In this document: positions 10,521-23,714 of the stretch, piece after piece
Layout of the letters: each line of letters opens with the position of its first letter
How positions within the stretch are numbered: the first letter of the stretch is position 1
From: Rhodamnia argentea
Taxonomy: Eukaryota > Streptophyta > Magnoliopsida > Myrtales > Myrtaceae
Reading direction: 5' to 3'
Assembly (NCBI RefSeq): GCF_020921035.1
Contig: NC_063152.1
Span: 11,732,001 to 11,796,000, forward strand
Length of the DNA: 64,000 nucleotides
Translations under genes and position numbers: made by a program
Notes under the pieces: model-generated
Databases searched by the model: none
What the model was told of the DNA's origin: nothing
The model's input: only the letters and a program-made list of their open reading frames with translations

Positions 10521-12639
10521 ATCATATTATATATTTGGTTCCTATGCGGGATAGGGTAAAGTGATATAGGAGATATGCCCCGGATAAAATTATTCATTGG
10601 AGGAGGTGACATAAAGGTGGATAGGATTTCTTCTGTTTAAGATATAAAAATTATTTTTTCTCGAATAACAACTTCTTGGATAATAAAACTTAAATTATAT
10701 TATATTTAACTTATATTTGAATTCTAATGCTAAACAAATTGCAAAAAGACCATTTTTGTTTTTATTTATTCCTATTTTTATTTATTTGTTTGTATTTCTT
10801 TCTAGTTTATAATATATAGTTTGTTTATACATATATATATATATATGGTATATATATCATTACATATTTTAAGCATTATAGTATAGTTTAATAAAAAATT
10901 TATGAAGAAATGATGGAAGGGAATAAAAATAATGATACATAAGAGATTTAAAAATAAAAAATAAGTAAATAAAAATGAAGTAGAAGAGTCCAATTTTTAA
11001 ATGCACATATTCGAACATGAAAATGATTGTTCTAATTCTTGAAGAATAAAGAGCAATGAAATTTCTACAAAAAAAAAAATTAGTATTTCCATCTCCTTTT
11101 CCTCTGTATATCTAGTTCATGTTAAAGTTTCACGACTCATTTGTAGTTTTTTAGTTCACGTCAAAACTCTAAGAAAATGGCGAGAGAGTCTCAACTTTTT
11201 CTTCTTCTTTGTAGCTTTCTATTTCACATCAAAAGTCTATGCAAGCAAAAAAAAAATCTTCTCCTCCGTTTCTTTATAGTTCATGTTGAAGGTTTAACAG
11301 TAACAAGAGAGGTAAAACTTTTCATAGTCACAAAGGGGATTATCATATTTTTTTTCCTCTCTTACTAGATTTGACACTAAATTATGAGAGATTCTTATAA
11401 TCTTCGTTTGTACATTTTTCAGTTCTTTTATATAGACATGTCATAAATACCGAACAATGAACATGATATCATATGATATAAACATATCTGAAATTATTAC
11501 TACGATTAAATGGCAAAATCTCTCGATTTCATATTATATTTTATCCATTCATATTATGACTAGAAATCCATACAATCAAACACAACGGGATTGGCCTAAA
11601 ACCAATTTGGTCGTTTCCAAGGTCGACTAGGGAACTAAACCCAGATAATAATAAAAATAGGTTCTGAATTTTGGTCCAAAGTTCAATGCCATAATTGAAT
11701 TTTTAATTTATACAATGCGGTCCTTGAACTTTGACTGAATGTGTAATGTCCCTCATAAACTTTTGATTTGTACAATATGATTCCTAAATTATCGGTGAAT
11801 AAAAGGAAAATTAATACTCGAACAACCGATCGATCCAACGGTTCACGGTATAAAATGGGGGAATCAAACTGGTGGAAGCCGGTTTAAGACCTTACCCAGC
11901 CCCATGTTGTCGACTATGTTACACAATTTTTTGCATGTCGGACGCTCTTGATGGGATACACTCTCGAACCAACCAAATTTTATACTTGAAATCCAGCCCA
12001 AGCACCATGGGCCTTACTAATGGCCCAACATTGTGCCCAACTTAAGACATTAGGGCCCCCATTTTATAAGGAGTTGTCCCTTGCTTCTTCTTCTGTTTCT
12101 CAACCAATGTGGGACATGGACCACACCAGGGAGGAAGAAGAGAGGTACCGTCAAAAAGAAAAAGAAGAGAAAAAACTTAATGCGTGAAAATAGAAATGTG
12201 CAAGGCAAGAAGTAAATGATTGCCTCTTAAAAAAAAAATTGACAAAAAGAAATTACTTCAGAGTAAATCTTTGTACTCTTTCACCTAAGTAAATATATAC
12301 TTGATGCTAGTGATGGCTTAGAGTAAGAAGAAGCAATAAAGTAATGCAATCACCGAAGTCATGGAATCCACGCATAAGCAGAACTCAATGTTGAAATAAA
12401 TTATTATGTAAATTTATTCTAGGACTCTTATTATTTATTTGTGCTTCATAAAAATGATAATTTAATATGTATCTATAAAAAAATATATTTAATACATAAC
12501 ATGTCCCAGCGTGTCGGAATTTTCTATTTTTTGTAAAATCAATTGCCGGCGTGTTGTGTCGTGTCGTGTCGGTGCAACATAAGTTGTCGACGGACTCCGA
12601 GTAAGATTGGTTGATCCGATTTTTGGATTGAACCCGGTC
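10521..12639. other. Intergenic, repeat-derived spacer
   Basis: AT-rich sequence includes a (TA)n run near 10831-10846, a fragment of a dispersed MITE family at about 11636-11810, and a GTGTTGTGTCGTGTCGTGTC motif near 12551 seen in related form (reverse complement) near 53180. A segment around 12000-12130 with CAACCAATGTGGGACATG is of a kind often found in plant LTRs. No gene is supported. Confidence 0.5.
11636..11810. repeat. Fragment of dispersed MITE family (see 52149-52562)
   Basis: Alternating blocks such as GAATTTTTAATTTATACAAT, GCGGTCCTTGAACTTTGAC and TGATTTGTACAATATGATTC match the terminal blocks of the element at 52149-52562 and the copy near 61555. Only part of the element is recognisable here. 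Confidence 0.5.
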
Positions 12640-14480
12640 GATTGTGGGTTTTTTTCCAAAATAATTTTTTTAAAATAAATATTTACAAAATTATTTTTTA
12701 AAAATAAATATTTACTGATTTGGGCCTCGCTCGGTGGTTGGATTGCCGAGCGAGGCCCGCTTCGGCATGGGCCCGCCGAGCAAGGTGTAAATCCGGCCCG
12801 ATTCCTTTTTTTTTTTTTAATTTCATTTTTTTTTAAATTATTGATACTTAGAATATTTATTTTATTTATAATTTTTTTTCTTGTGAAGCTTATATTTATA
12901 ACATTATTAGCAATAATTAATATAAATATTTATTAAGATATATAATTAATAAATAATGTTGTGATATAATGTAATATAGCCGCAAGAATATGTTGGAAAC
13001 CGCAATAATAGGTAGATGGGAAACCATGACAAAAGAGTTAAAAACCGCATGGAAAGATTAAAAACCGCGACGAAAGAGTGGAAAGGAGTAAAGAAAGGGC
13101 AAAACTTTAGAAGAGCATATCTCATTGCTCGGGTGTCCATTTGAGACAAAATTTTCTTTTATTTCACCTAATTTTTCGAGAGGAATCCATTGCAAATAGC
13201 CGTAGGCGGTTTGGCGAGACTTTTTCCCCAAAAAATGCCGTTTTCCTTGTCAATTTTACATTTTCTCCCTTCGGTGCCACTTCTCTATATCGAATGAACC
13301 CCTTTTCCCTCTTTCCTCTTTAATTTGGACATGAAAAACTGCCTAGACCCCTTTCCCACTACAAAAGACGTGATTTAATGAGTCCGGCATGGAAAGATTG
13401 AAAGAGGAGAAAGGGAAAGGAGGGTTCATTCGATATAGAGAAGTGGCACCGGAGGGAGAAAATGCAAAATTGACAAGGAAACGGCGTTTTTTGGGGGAAA
13501 AGTCGGGCCAAACCGCCTACGGCTGCTTGCGATGGATTCCTCTCGAAAAATTACGTGAAATAAAAAAAAAACTCATCTCAAACGGACGCCCGAGCGATGA
13601 GATATGCTCTTTCAAAGTTTTGCCCTTTCTTTATTCGTTTCCACTCTTTCACTGCGGTTTTTAATCTTTCCATGCGGTTTTTGACTCTTTTGCTGCAATT
13701 TCCCGAAAATACTAAAAAAATAGGAAAACCCATCTAGACGATCTCGAATCGCAAAAATCTATCGTTCATCCCCGCCAACGGCGATGAATATTGATTAGGA
13801 CGCCATTTCGCTTCAACCGATCGAATTTGAGCCCGATCCGATGTCGTCGACCCGATCCGCCGGTTCTTGACACATCACCGTTTTGCCTTCCGATTGTATT
13901 TTTGTCTATCCAATAGATGAATATATCATGAAAATCTCATTTTTTTTTCATTTATCTTACTAATTTTATTTTATGAATATTTTAAATTAATTGCATAATT
14001 ACAACATTATTTATTAATTATAGATCTTAATAAATTTTTACATTAATTATTGCTAATTATGTTATAAAGATAAGCTTCACAAGAAAAAAATTATAAATAA
14101 AATAAATATAAACATGTTAAAAAAATACGAAATAAACTAAATATTATAAATATAAATAATTAAAACACTTAAAAAATGAAATTAAAAAAAAAAAGAGAAA
14201 AGAAAAAGCCCCGCTCTGCAATGGTATGCGCTGAGCAAGTGGGTCGCTCGGTAGTCCAAACCCGGCTGACCTAGTTGCCGAGCAAGTGGGTGCTTCGGCG
14301 ATCAACTGCCAGCCAGCCCCAGCCAAGGGCCCAACAGGGCTTGCTCGGCGGTTGGGCTGCCGAGTGGGCCTCGCTCGGCAACCCAACTACCGAGCGAGGC
14401 CCAAATTGGTAAATAATTTTTTTTAAAAAATAGTTTCGTAAATATTTTAAAAAAAAATTAAATTGAAAAAAAAACCCGTC
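12640..14480. mobile_element. Large foldback element (long imperfect inverted repeat)
   Basis: The left arm (about 12640-13333) is the reverse complement of much of the right arm (about 13388-14480), with a 54-bp loop. Matching landmarks: GGGCCTCGCTCGGTGGTTGG near 12721 against the block ending 14403; TTCTTGTGAAGCTTATATTT near 12878 against AGATAAGCTTCACAAGAAAA near 14068; and CGAGAGGAATCCATTGCAAA near 13178 against its complement near 13530. The right arm carries about 250 bp (13715-13960) and extra GCTCGGCG-rich sequence (14215-14370) lacking on the left. A short ORF at 13389-13664 falls inside the arm and is probably fortuitous. No transposase is seen. The outer end lies within about 20 bp of the start of the lipase leader region. 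Confidence 0.85.
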
Positions 14481-14489
14481 GATTGTTCA

Positions 14490-15021
14490 CCCGCTGTTGC
14501 GGCTTAAGTTATCGGAATAACACAGTTCAAAAGAAGCAGCAGAGGGAGCCACTTTCTCGTTCTCTTGTCTCCTACTTCACAGTTCACACAACCTACCAGA
14601 TTTTTCCGTCCATCGCCACCGCACAGGTGTCCTCTCAGTCTTCGCTTTCCAACGAACGCCAAAATGTATCGACTTTTTTCCCAAAATTCGCAAGAAATTG
14701 GAGAGAAAGACGCAAGCTTTGGCCTTTTGCAGGCGGCAATTCCGATTCTGCTCCTGAATTTGGCAAGTAATTCCAAAATCTTTGGTGGGTGCGCGAGCGT
14801 GGGTGCGCCAGTTCTTGAACCCATCACCAATGTCCGCACGGCGAGAAGACCGAGAAGCGTGGGCGCTGTCTGCATCGCCTCCTTCTGATCAGTGAGGATA
14901 ACAAAATTTATGGCGATTGGTCGAACACCCTGAAACTGCGCGAACCCATCTCTCTCTCTCTCTCTCTTCCCGTGCTTTGTTGGCTTCGCCCATCTGGAGC
15001 TTTCTGGCTTTGTCTATAAAG
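14490..15021 (+). promoter_or_regulatory. Lipase promoter/leader region with upstream ORFs
   Basis: Sequence between the foldback element and the lipase ATG is CT- and GC-richer than its surroundings and looks like a plant core promoter plus 5' UTR. If transcribed, it holds a 74-codon upstream ORF (14664-14888) and a 7-codon one (14910-14933, MAIGRTP), which could lower translation. No clear TATA box was identified; TATAAA at 15015 is too close to the ATG. Confidence 0.4.
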
Positions 15022-15169
15022 ATGGCTGCGGCTCCTTTCGTACACGCGCGATGCGGTTGCTCGCCGAGGCTCGGTGGCAGTTTCAGGAACGGCTCGCACG
15101 GATCGATTGGTTCTAGCTCGTACCCTTCTTCATCTACCACGCCGTGTGCTTCTTCTTCTTCTTCTCCGA

Positions 15170-15200
<31 letters not shown>

Positions 15201-18200
15201 TTCGTCTTCTTCTTCAATCGGTAAGTCCTGTTTCGAGTTTTTTTAGATGGGCTTATTCGTTTTTTACTTAGCTATTTTGTGTCTTGCTCATTAGGTGATT
15301 GAGATATTGCCCGTAATGATTTTGGTCCTTAGATAGGGGATAGCGAACAAAGGCGGGGATGCTCGGTGGTGTGTGTGATTTGATTATCTCGGGTGGTTAG
15401 GATGAGAAGTGATGAAAATGAGGATAACACGAGTTCAAGTGCCACCAATAGTGTTGAGAATGAAGTTGGATGACACGATTATTTGTTTTCGCTAATGTAA
15501 TGTGGCTAGCATCTAAATAGTATCTTAAATGCAGCAAATCTAGGGGTTGTGACATCATTTGCTTTCGTCCAAATAATGGCGTGTCTGCAGAAGGTATAGA
15601 CTAGATGGATGCAAGAAGCGACGATCATATCCGACAGTTGTCCATAGATCTGTCAATTTATGGCCGGCAACTGCTTTTGGACTGTTGTTATTATTGCTAC
15701 AAGTATAGATCTCTTCTAAGCAGATCAGAGCTTCGACTATGCATATTTTATCACACTTCAAAACAAAAACACACTTGTCCAAGAACTAGTTATCAGGTAC
15801 ATTTAAGACCAAAGATATTTCCATACCAAGCCACATTAGTTCATATCCATCAGAAGCAATTAAACAATAACATCAAAGCAACATCAATGGTCCAGTCCAC
15901 TGAGTAATTTAGTGCACGTAGTCAAGATTATGGCCCCGCTTAATACCCTATAGCAAGGCCTACCAAGATACCCTTTCTTGGTAATCATAATTAGTTGCAA
16001 GATAAAACTCTATCAACTTTCGTTGTGGACTAATTGATAAGATTTTAGGATGTGATGCTAACTCTTTTGTACCTGTATACTGGTATTAGTCAATCCGGCT
16101 TTACAACCCTTCATTCTAAAATATTGAACAATTTTGTTGAAATTCAAAATCTTGTAGCAGTGCAAGAGCTTGTCAATAAAAAAGTTTTGGGAAACGGAAC
16201 AAAGCTGAACTCTTTGGTGATAGAATTATTGAGGATACACTTTGAAGGGGCCTATGTAATAAAGTTTTAATTGTATATTAAGTAAGTGGTGCTTATGGAA
16301 GCCTTTATGGTCATCTGGATGTGTAGTGATTTATAGATACTCTTTAAGCATTTCAATAATCAGAACGACCCACTTTAGTCTCCTGGGGTACGTGACTTGT
16401 AGCTTGTTGCCTCTCTACCAATACACAAGTTATGTAACTAATCTAGGAAATTGGATTAAGTGTACAGGAGATCATTTGATTATATTCTTTAACTGAACTG
16501 GACGACATCTTATAGTTTTGCATGGCAGAAGAAAGAGCAACTCTTAACCAGCTTAACACTGAATCTTCTGAAACTAATTGTAATGGTGTGCTTCCAGAAA
16601 AGAAAAACCCAAATGTCACTTCAAGATGATATTGAGGCAGTAATCTTGGATATCTGATTTGTTGGGTAGTTTGCTTGTTCTATGATAATATCACTAGATG
16701 CTTGAATTTTTACTCTCTGTTTGTTTTTTTTTATTGTTTTTTTTTTGGGGGGGGTGTGGGGGTGGTTTGTGTGTTTGGTTTCTAGCCTTCAATGTTAGTC
16801 AGCCAATTTAACTGTAATAGATAACTATGCTGGCAATAGAATGAGTTAAAAACTTGTAACTGCAAATGAGCGATTATGTGTGAGGCATCTATCATTTGAC
16901 CAGTGCACATTAATCAGCATTTTTCCTCAACATAGTATCTGGTTAAGAAACTTCATTTTGATCGAGGACTGAAATTGTTAGCTTCGTTTGGCAGGAATAA
17001 GTAACAACAGAAACTACCACGGTTTTAGGGCTCAAGCTATGAGCACTACTACTCGAGGAACATCACCGTGGGGAGCTATGAGTCTAAAAGATGAACCAGA
17101 CCATCTGCTTGTTCTGGTACATGGCATCCTAGCAAGGTATTCCTACAATAGCAATTTAGCAGTAGGATCTGTTATTATCTGCTGAAGGGATTGTAATGAA
17201 GTAGACTACCCTAATCATTCTTCTGTACCTGTCCTAAGAACGAAAAAACATATGGTGGTAGTCACATGACCATGAAAAAGAGTTCTCGTCCTAGGCACTC
17301 TCAAGTGCTTCTTTATCTATCTTACAATTTCTATTGATGTTTATGTTAAAACTTGTCCATGCATTGTACGTAGTGCCAGATCCATGCGAGAATCCTTGGC
17401 ATCTGTTGGGTCTTTTGATCTATTTTAAAAAGATTTTAAACTGAGACGCATATTGACAATTTAGGTGTATTTGCAATGGTAGGATCTGTTCTTTTGCTTC
17501 ATTAGTCTGGACATGCAGTTAAGGTCTATCATAAAGCATCTCTTGTTAATACACTGGTGACTCCAAACAAATCCCCCAACCCCCAAAATAAAAAGGAAAT
17601 TAATAAAAAGGAAATTTTTGTGTATGGCATCTGGGTAAGGTAATCGAAGCAGAAATAATATTAATAATGTAAGCTGCTCGCAGGCACTATGGTGACCAAC
17701 ACCAGATACAAAAATGACACAACATTGTCCTCTTTGGCTCCTTTTTCTCTTTTTTTTTTTTTTTTTTTTGGGTGGGGGGAGGAGGGGTGTATTTACTTGC
17801 GGTAATTGGCACCACTGTGTCTCTGTGTGAGCGCGTGTTTCCTGAATAGGTGACTATTTTCAACCACAAGTGAGCAGTGCAGTGGAACTACATCCTATTA
17901 CAATCCCATAATTACAACACTAATGTCACGTGATGACATGAACAGGCCTATGTAATTCTCTATGAAAACCAGACATAATCCTCTTAGAAAAAGCAGACAT
18001 AGTGAAGCATTGATACTTTACGTAAATATAAACATGCAGAAGCTTAACCTGAACATCTGACAACTGATGAAAATGGAGTCTCATTTCTATTCTCCAAATA
18101 TGGTGAAAGCTTTGCCCTTGAAGGAGGTTATAGCCCAATGCAGCATCTCAGTCCCAATCTCCCTGTTCCCAGGGGAACTGACATATAGATTTCATTTTGT

Positions 18201-21200
18201 TCCATGCAGGATTGGTCAAGTATCAATGGAAAAATAGATGATTTCTGGTATCTGTGAAACAATTGTAATGTAAACGATACTAAGGGACAATCAAAAGTTC
18301 CACTGTTATGATAATGGCCATGTTAATGAGTGCGCAGGAGCACTTGTAGACTTACTTTACAAGGAAAAAATCAATTTCCGAAGTACTGGTTATGCATAAC
18401 ATGAGACTAGGGTATTGGGAAATGAAAATTTTCCTTAATTGGTTGGTTAAGTTTCCCTAGGGCACTCATTACCAAAATCCTCATAATATTTCCACACTCT
18501 TTCTTCCATGAGTACTGTCGGTTATATTGTTCATCTGTACTTATCCTGTAGTGTCGGTTTGAAGTATAGATCCTTCTATTAGGTGTATCTCTTGATCTCA
18601 ATTGCAATTTTCACCTGAAAGTTGTACAATGATCACCAGTATGAGTTGGCTATATTAGCAGAGTTTTGCTTCTATATCTCTTAATGAGAGAATTGACTGT
18701 ATAAATAAACTTGCGTGGTTCAGATTCAGGAAAATGCTGAAGTCACTAAATGTCGTTGGAATTGTCTTGATTTTTGACAGAGGCAATGATTTTAATTGTT
18801 CTAGGCTTATATCGAGAAAATAACAAATATAACTGATTCTTAAAGTGTTGCAGCCCAAGTGACTGGATATATGTAGAAGCAGAACTTAAAAGGCGCTTGG
18901 GAAGAAACTTCCTCATATATGGTATGTTCAGTGCCACTATATTAATTCTTTCAAATAGACTTGCCATCTTTGGGTATCTCAATTCGTAAAAGTAGGGTTG
19001 CCTGTCATGATTGATTGGCTTTCTCAAAGGGAGTAGTACTCTGGTCAGAAGTGTTACTTATTAGACTTGCTTGGTTAAGCCTTTTGAAGATGTAAAATCA
19101 GGTGATGTCTTGATTTCTAGTGCTTTTGGTATTTCGAGATCAAGACATGGACCCTGATGGCTATGAGCTTCACATAGATAATTATGTTCATTTCTAACTA
19201 ATTTAAAGAGTCATGAGTTTGGAATCCGTGACATCAATCCTTGGAAGTTGAAACAAGCAAATGGAGTTGAGGCTTGTCACTTCTAAGTGAGATTATTTAG
19301 CATTTGCTTTTGATCAGTGAGATTATTTCAGCATTAAAGTATATTAAGGCTCTCTTGAATGATTAGTTGACTCAAATTTCACACAACCTATTTTCAAAAT
19401 TGGTGGCTCATGCTTCTAGGTAGGAGTAGGTGTTAGTGCTGATATTTAATCACTCGGATTTATGCTTATTTTTCTGTCATCTAGCATTGGAACTATTATG
19501 ATTCCCACATTCTGAAACATTTGCATCTGCTCCCTAATTGCAGCGAGTTCGACTAACACTTACACTAAAACATTTGATGGTATTGATGGGGCTGGAAGAC
19601 GACTAGCTGATGAAGTGGGTTCTCATTCTTCTCCCATTAGTGTTGTTTTTTCTCTGAGTTGTTTTCTTTATGCTTTCTTGCCTTCATTTCTCCCTGCTAT
19701 ACCTGATGTTTCGCTGGCAAGATGCGACATGGATGACATTATGGCTACCAGTTAGCTACCCATGCAACAGTCCTACCCTGGCATGTTCATCACCCGCCTG
19801 CGTGCGCACACACACTCTCTAGAGAGAGGGAGGGAGGGCAGATATAACATCCTCATAATTTGAGAGTGCTCTAATTTTTCTAAGCACCATGAATGATGAT
19901 AACCAATAAATAACAATTAGGGATGATATGACAACAACGCTTCTAAATCATTCTCATTTTCTTTTTGGGAAAGTGCCAAAAACACATCTCACTTTTGACC
20001 TAATGATCAATTACATAGCTCTACATAGCTCTATGTTTTCTAATACCATTCACATACCTCTATATAAAAACCCTCATAAAAAGACCAAATTACCCCTCTT
20101 TGTTAACTTATCTTAATATCTTGCTTAGGGTTTGGATGTGGTCTAGTTTTTAGTTGTTTTTGAGTGTTTTGGATAGACATGAGAATTCAGGATTTGGTTA
20201 TGGGCATTTTTGGCAAGAATTTGGCATTCACGTAGATAGGGATAAAATGATAATAGATGTGAAGGTGCAAAATGGTCTCCAAAAGTAAAACTTAGGTATA
20301 TATTTGGTATTTTCAAGAGTAGAGGTATTACACATTTATGGTTAGTCTTGATGCAGCATCTGTTGCAGACAATGTAGTGGTAATGAGTTAGCCTTACAGT
20401 ATGATGAGGTCCAGCATATTCTTTTATGTCCTTTCAGGCTACAATGGCTTCTAATTAATGTATCTGCCGTGATATGGAGATGTTTAATTACATGAGTTTA
20501 TTATACTGTTGTTTAGGTAAAAAGCAATAAGGGATTTAAACACAAGAAGTGGAACCTTCTGTTTAAAGTTTGTGTGGCCAATGGTTCTACGCTGAGTTGA
20601 CAACACATTGTGTAACTAATGATCTGATTTAAAGTAGGTAATGCAAGTAGTTCAAAAGACAGACGGTCTGAAGAAGATATCCTTTTTAGCTCATTCCCTT
20701 GGTGGGTTGTTTGCAAGATATGCTCTAGCCGTGCTATATTCTGCAAGTGCTTCGCTTACAGACCAATTAGAGGATTATATGTCTATATCTTCAAATATGG
20801 AGAAATCCTCATCCAAGCAAGGTTTGATTGCTGGATTGGAACCAATCAATTTTATCACTTTGGCGACTCCTCATCTGGGCGTGAGAGGGAGGAGACAGGT
20901 CAGTTCAAATTTTGATAGTTGATTTTTTTTATAGGTGATTTTTTAGTTGTCTTTCTTTATGTCATTTTCATTCTTTTTCATCTTCAAAAACCAAATTGTG
21001 GGAAAAATAGAATAGGCATTTGAAATTTGCCTCTTTGGTACTGGACACCTAAATTTACAATGTGAGCCAAAATCTGCATATTCTTCTGATAGACCCTTTA
21101 ACCTCGTATCCATTTGATGGTTGTTACGCAAATTGACCACTTTGACTTTTTCAATGATTTAAAATTATTTGCAAGTTCAACACCACACTTACCCACTGAT

Positions 21201-23714
21201 GTATTTTAAAGTACTTACGATCCTCTGCTTTGTTTCTTTGCTCCTCACTCTTCCTTGAATATCATTTCCATTTAGCAACCTCCAGAGTGTCCACTACAGT
21301 TTGAAATTAATTCTTTACACTGTACGTGTAAGTCCCTTGTGAATTGCACATTCGCATTTCCTTCCTTTAGAATTTCTTCTGAAAGATCTTATCTCAAACC
21401 TAAACCAAACACGAATGATCTTAAGATTAGACTGAACAGATAACAGACTGTGTTGGTGTCAAACTGCTAAATGTTAAGTGCACACACATCAGGAGTTCAC
21501 CTTTAACTTAAGTTTGACCAAAAGAACTTTAACTAATGGCTATGTATCCTTTGATATCAAGAAATAAACTGCTAGAAAGAATAATCTCTCCATAACCCTA
21601 AAAAAATAAGGAACAACAAGATTTAGGGGTGTTTTTAGATTGGTTATGCTTAATTTGGAGTGTTTTAACTCCACACCAAACCACAGGTCAAACTTGTGTC
21701 TAAATGAAAATTTTTCAAGCCAAAACCAAATCGAACTATCAACAATTGAAGTTTTTTCCCCGGCCAATTACATTGGTTTATTAATTTTGTCTTGAAGAAG
21801 TTGCAATGAATCTGACCAGGTGTATGCTAATATTAGATTGTTTGGAATGCAATATTACCCACACCCACCCTTCTTTATCTTTATCAGGTGGGGAAGATGT
21901 GACAGTTGAGTGTCTAAACCTGCAAATGTTCATCAATCTAGCTTGACAATCTACTTGTTCTTACGTCAATGTGCGGATTAAAACTAGTGAGATATGTTCA
22001 ATAAATGCACCTTATTTTATCTACATCTTTTACTAGATATTTCCTCTCCATTATTTACTTTCTTGTTATACGTGTATCAATTAGGATATGTTAGAAGAAT
22101 GTGCTACTTAATGTTGAAGGATTAGTGTTCTAGAAGTATGAATTTCTTTCATGATGATTTACTTTGTGGGGTGAAAACTTGTGTGTCCATGGGATATGCT
22201 ACCCTTTTCCAGGGTCTTTCACTTCCTTCAGAGCTTCTTGCTGCTAGTTAATTTACGTGTTAAAAATACTCCGGTCCTGATGATATTCAACTGCCAAATC
22301 CTTTTGTTTTCTTCATAAGTTAGATGTCCAATTCATGCCATAATTTTGGATTTTTCAGCTTCCTTTCCTCCTAGGTGTCCCCTTCTTGGAAAAACTTGCT
22401 GCACCAATGGCTCCATTTGTAGTTGGCCGAACTGGAGCCCAATTATTCCTAACAGATGGCAAACCTAACAAACCTCCTCTTCTACTGCGAATGGCGTCTG
22501 ATTGTGAAGATGGAAAATTTCTGTGAGTGAAGAATGCTTAAAGTTAGCATAGTAAAAATCAATTTGTCCATACAGTATTACTGACGATTGACTTGTAACG
22601 GTGCACGGATTTGCAGATCTGCTCTTGGTGCATTTAGATGTCGAATTCTTTACGCTAATGTCTCGTACGACCGTATCCTCTGCTTTTGATGATTATGGTG
22701 CTTTTGTGTTTGATTTTTGGCTTCTTGGTTCTTCCTTTCTCCAAGTGAATTTCTGAGCATAAGTAGACATGGTGGGCTGGCGCACATCATCGATTAGAAG
22801 GGAAAGAGAACTCATAAAGGTGAGCAACATGATCCTCTATATTGCAGCATCAAATGCACCGAACCTTTATAGAGAAAAAATTTGGATGAGTTTTAAGTTT
22901 GATGTGCCTGTGACTTGTATATGTTATCACCAAAAGGTCAGTGAGGATGCTGGGGTGGTGTTTCTCTTTATCACGTGGCTATAGAGATGAAGTAACTTTT
23001 GTCTCAAAAGAGTACAAAACAACTACAAGTATAGTTGGAGTACTCGTGATGCTTTCCTTTTCTAAGTGGGTGGAACAATTGTGCTTTCAAGATGCTATTA
23101 TCTGAGCATTATGATAAGTGAAAAATGTCTGCCAGAAAAACATTGTGTTGATATGCGACTACTCTATTCTTGTAGCCTCCTCGTCGTTCTTTGGATGGGT
23201 ACAAACATGTAGTAGATGTTGAGTATTGTCCACCCATATCCTCAGATGGCCCACATTTTCCACCAGAAGCTGCAAAAGCCAAGGAGGTTGCACAGAATGA
23301 ACCTAGCATAAAAAATACTGTCGAGTACCATGAAATAATGGAAGGTAACAATCTATGTTAGTTGAAACCAATGTTCTCCATCATTGTTCGTATGTTTCCA
23401 TGTTCACAGTTTTCCAAATAATGCAGAGGAGATGATATGCGGCTTACAACAGTTAGGATGGAAAAAAGTTGATGTCAGCTTTCACTCGGCATTCTGGCCC
23501 TTCCTGGCCCATAATAACATTCATGTAATCTTTTTTCTACTACCTACTCTTAGTGGTAGTGATTTTCTCCTTTGATTCAACTCCTGATATGATTTTGGTA
23601 ATTGGGCAGGTGAAAAATGAATGGCTTCATAATGCTGGTGCTGGAGTGGTTGCTCATGTTGCTGACAGCCTGAAACAACAAGAGTCCTCCACAATAATAG
23701 CTGCAAGCTTATAG
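15022..23714 (+). CDS. DUF676-type serine esterase / putative lipase, 11 exons
   Basis: Exons 15022-15220, 16995-17136, 18854-18921, 19544-19614, 20638-20898, 22359-22522, 22617-22672, 22767-22819, 23176-23344, 23427-23524 and 23610-23714 join in phase into 461 residues. The N-terminus (1-67) is Ala/Ser-rich with a poly-Ser tract and few acidic residues, suggestive of a plastid transit peptide. The alpha/beta-hydrolase core has the oxyanion strand LLVLVHGILAS (104-114) and the nucleophile elbow AHSLGG (Ser180), typical of DUF676 enzymes. His414 in FHSAFWPFLAH or His427 is a candidate for the catalytic His. The family cleaves acyl esters of lipids. I remember the closest Arabidopsis relative as At1g29120, but its substrate is not known to me. 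Introns are long with no large ORF. The start is the first ATG in frame and gives the family-like Ser-rich leader. Confidence 0.9.
15144..15213 (+). repeat. Coding (TCN)n microsatellite encoding poly-Ser
   Basis: TCT and TCG triplets encode five Ser, Pro-Thr, then about fifteen Ser within lipase exon 1. The repeat is in frame, so slippage would change only Ser count. Confidence 0.9.

Noticed and set aside
13389-13664. 91-codon ORF in the foldback element
   Set aside because: It lies in one arm of an inverted repeat and has no recognisable domain; the complementary arm does not keep it open.
19928-20350. Possible MITE in lipase intron 4
   Set aside because: A weak echo between GGGAAAGTGCCAAAAACAC and the sequence near 20300 did not extend into convincing inverted ends.
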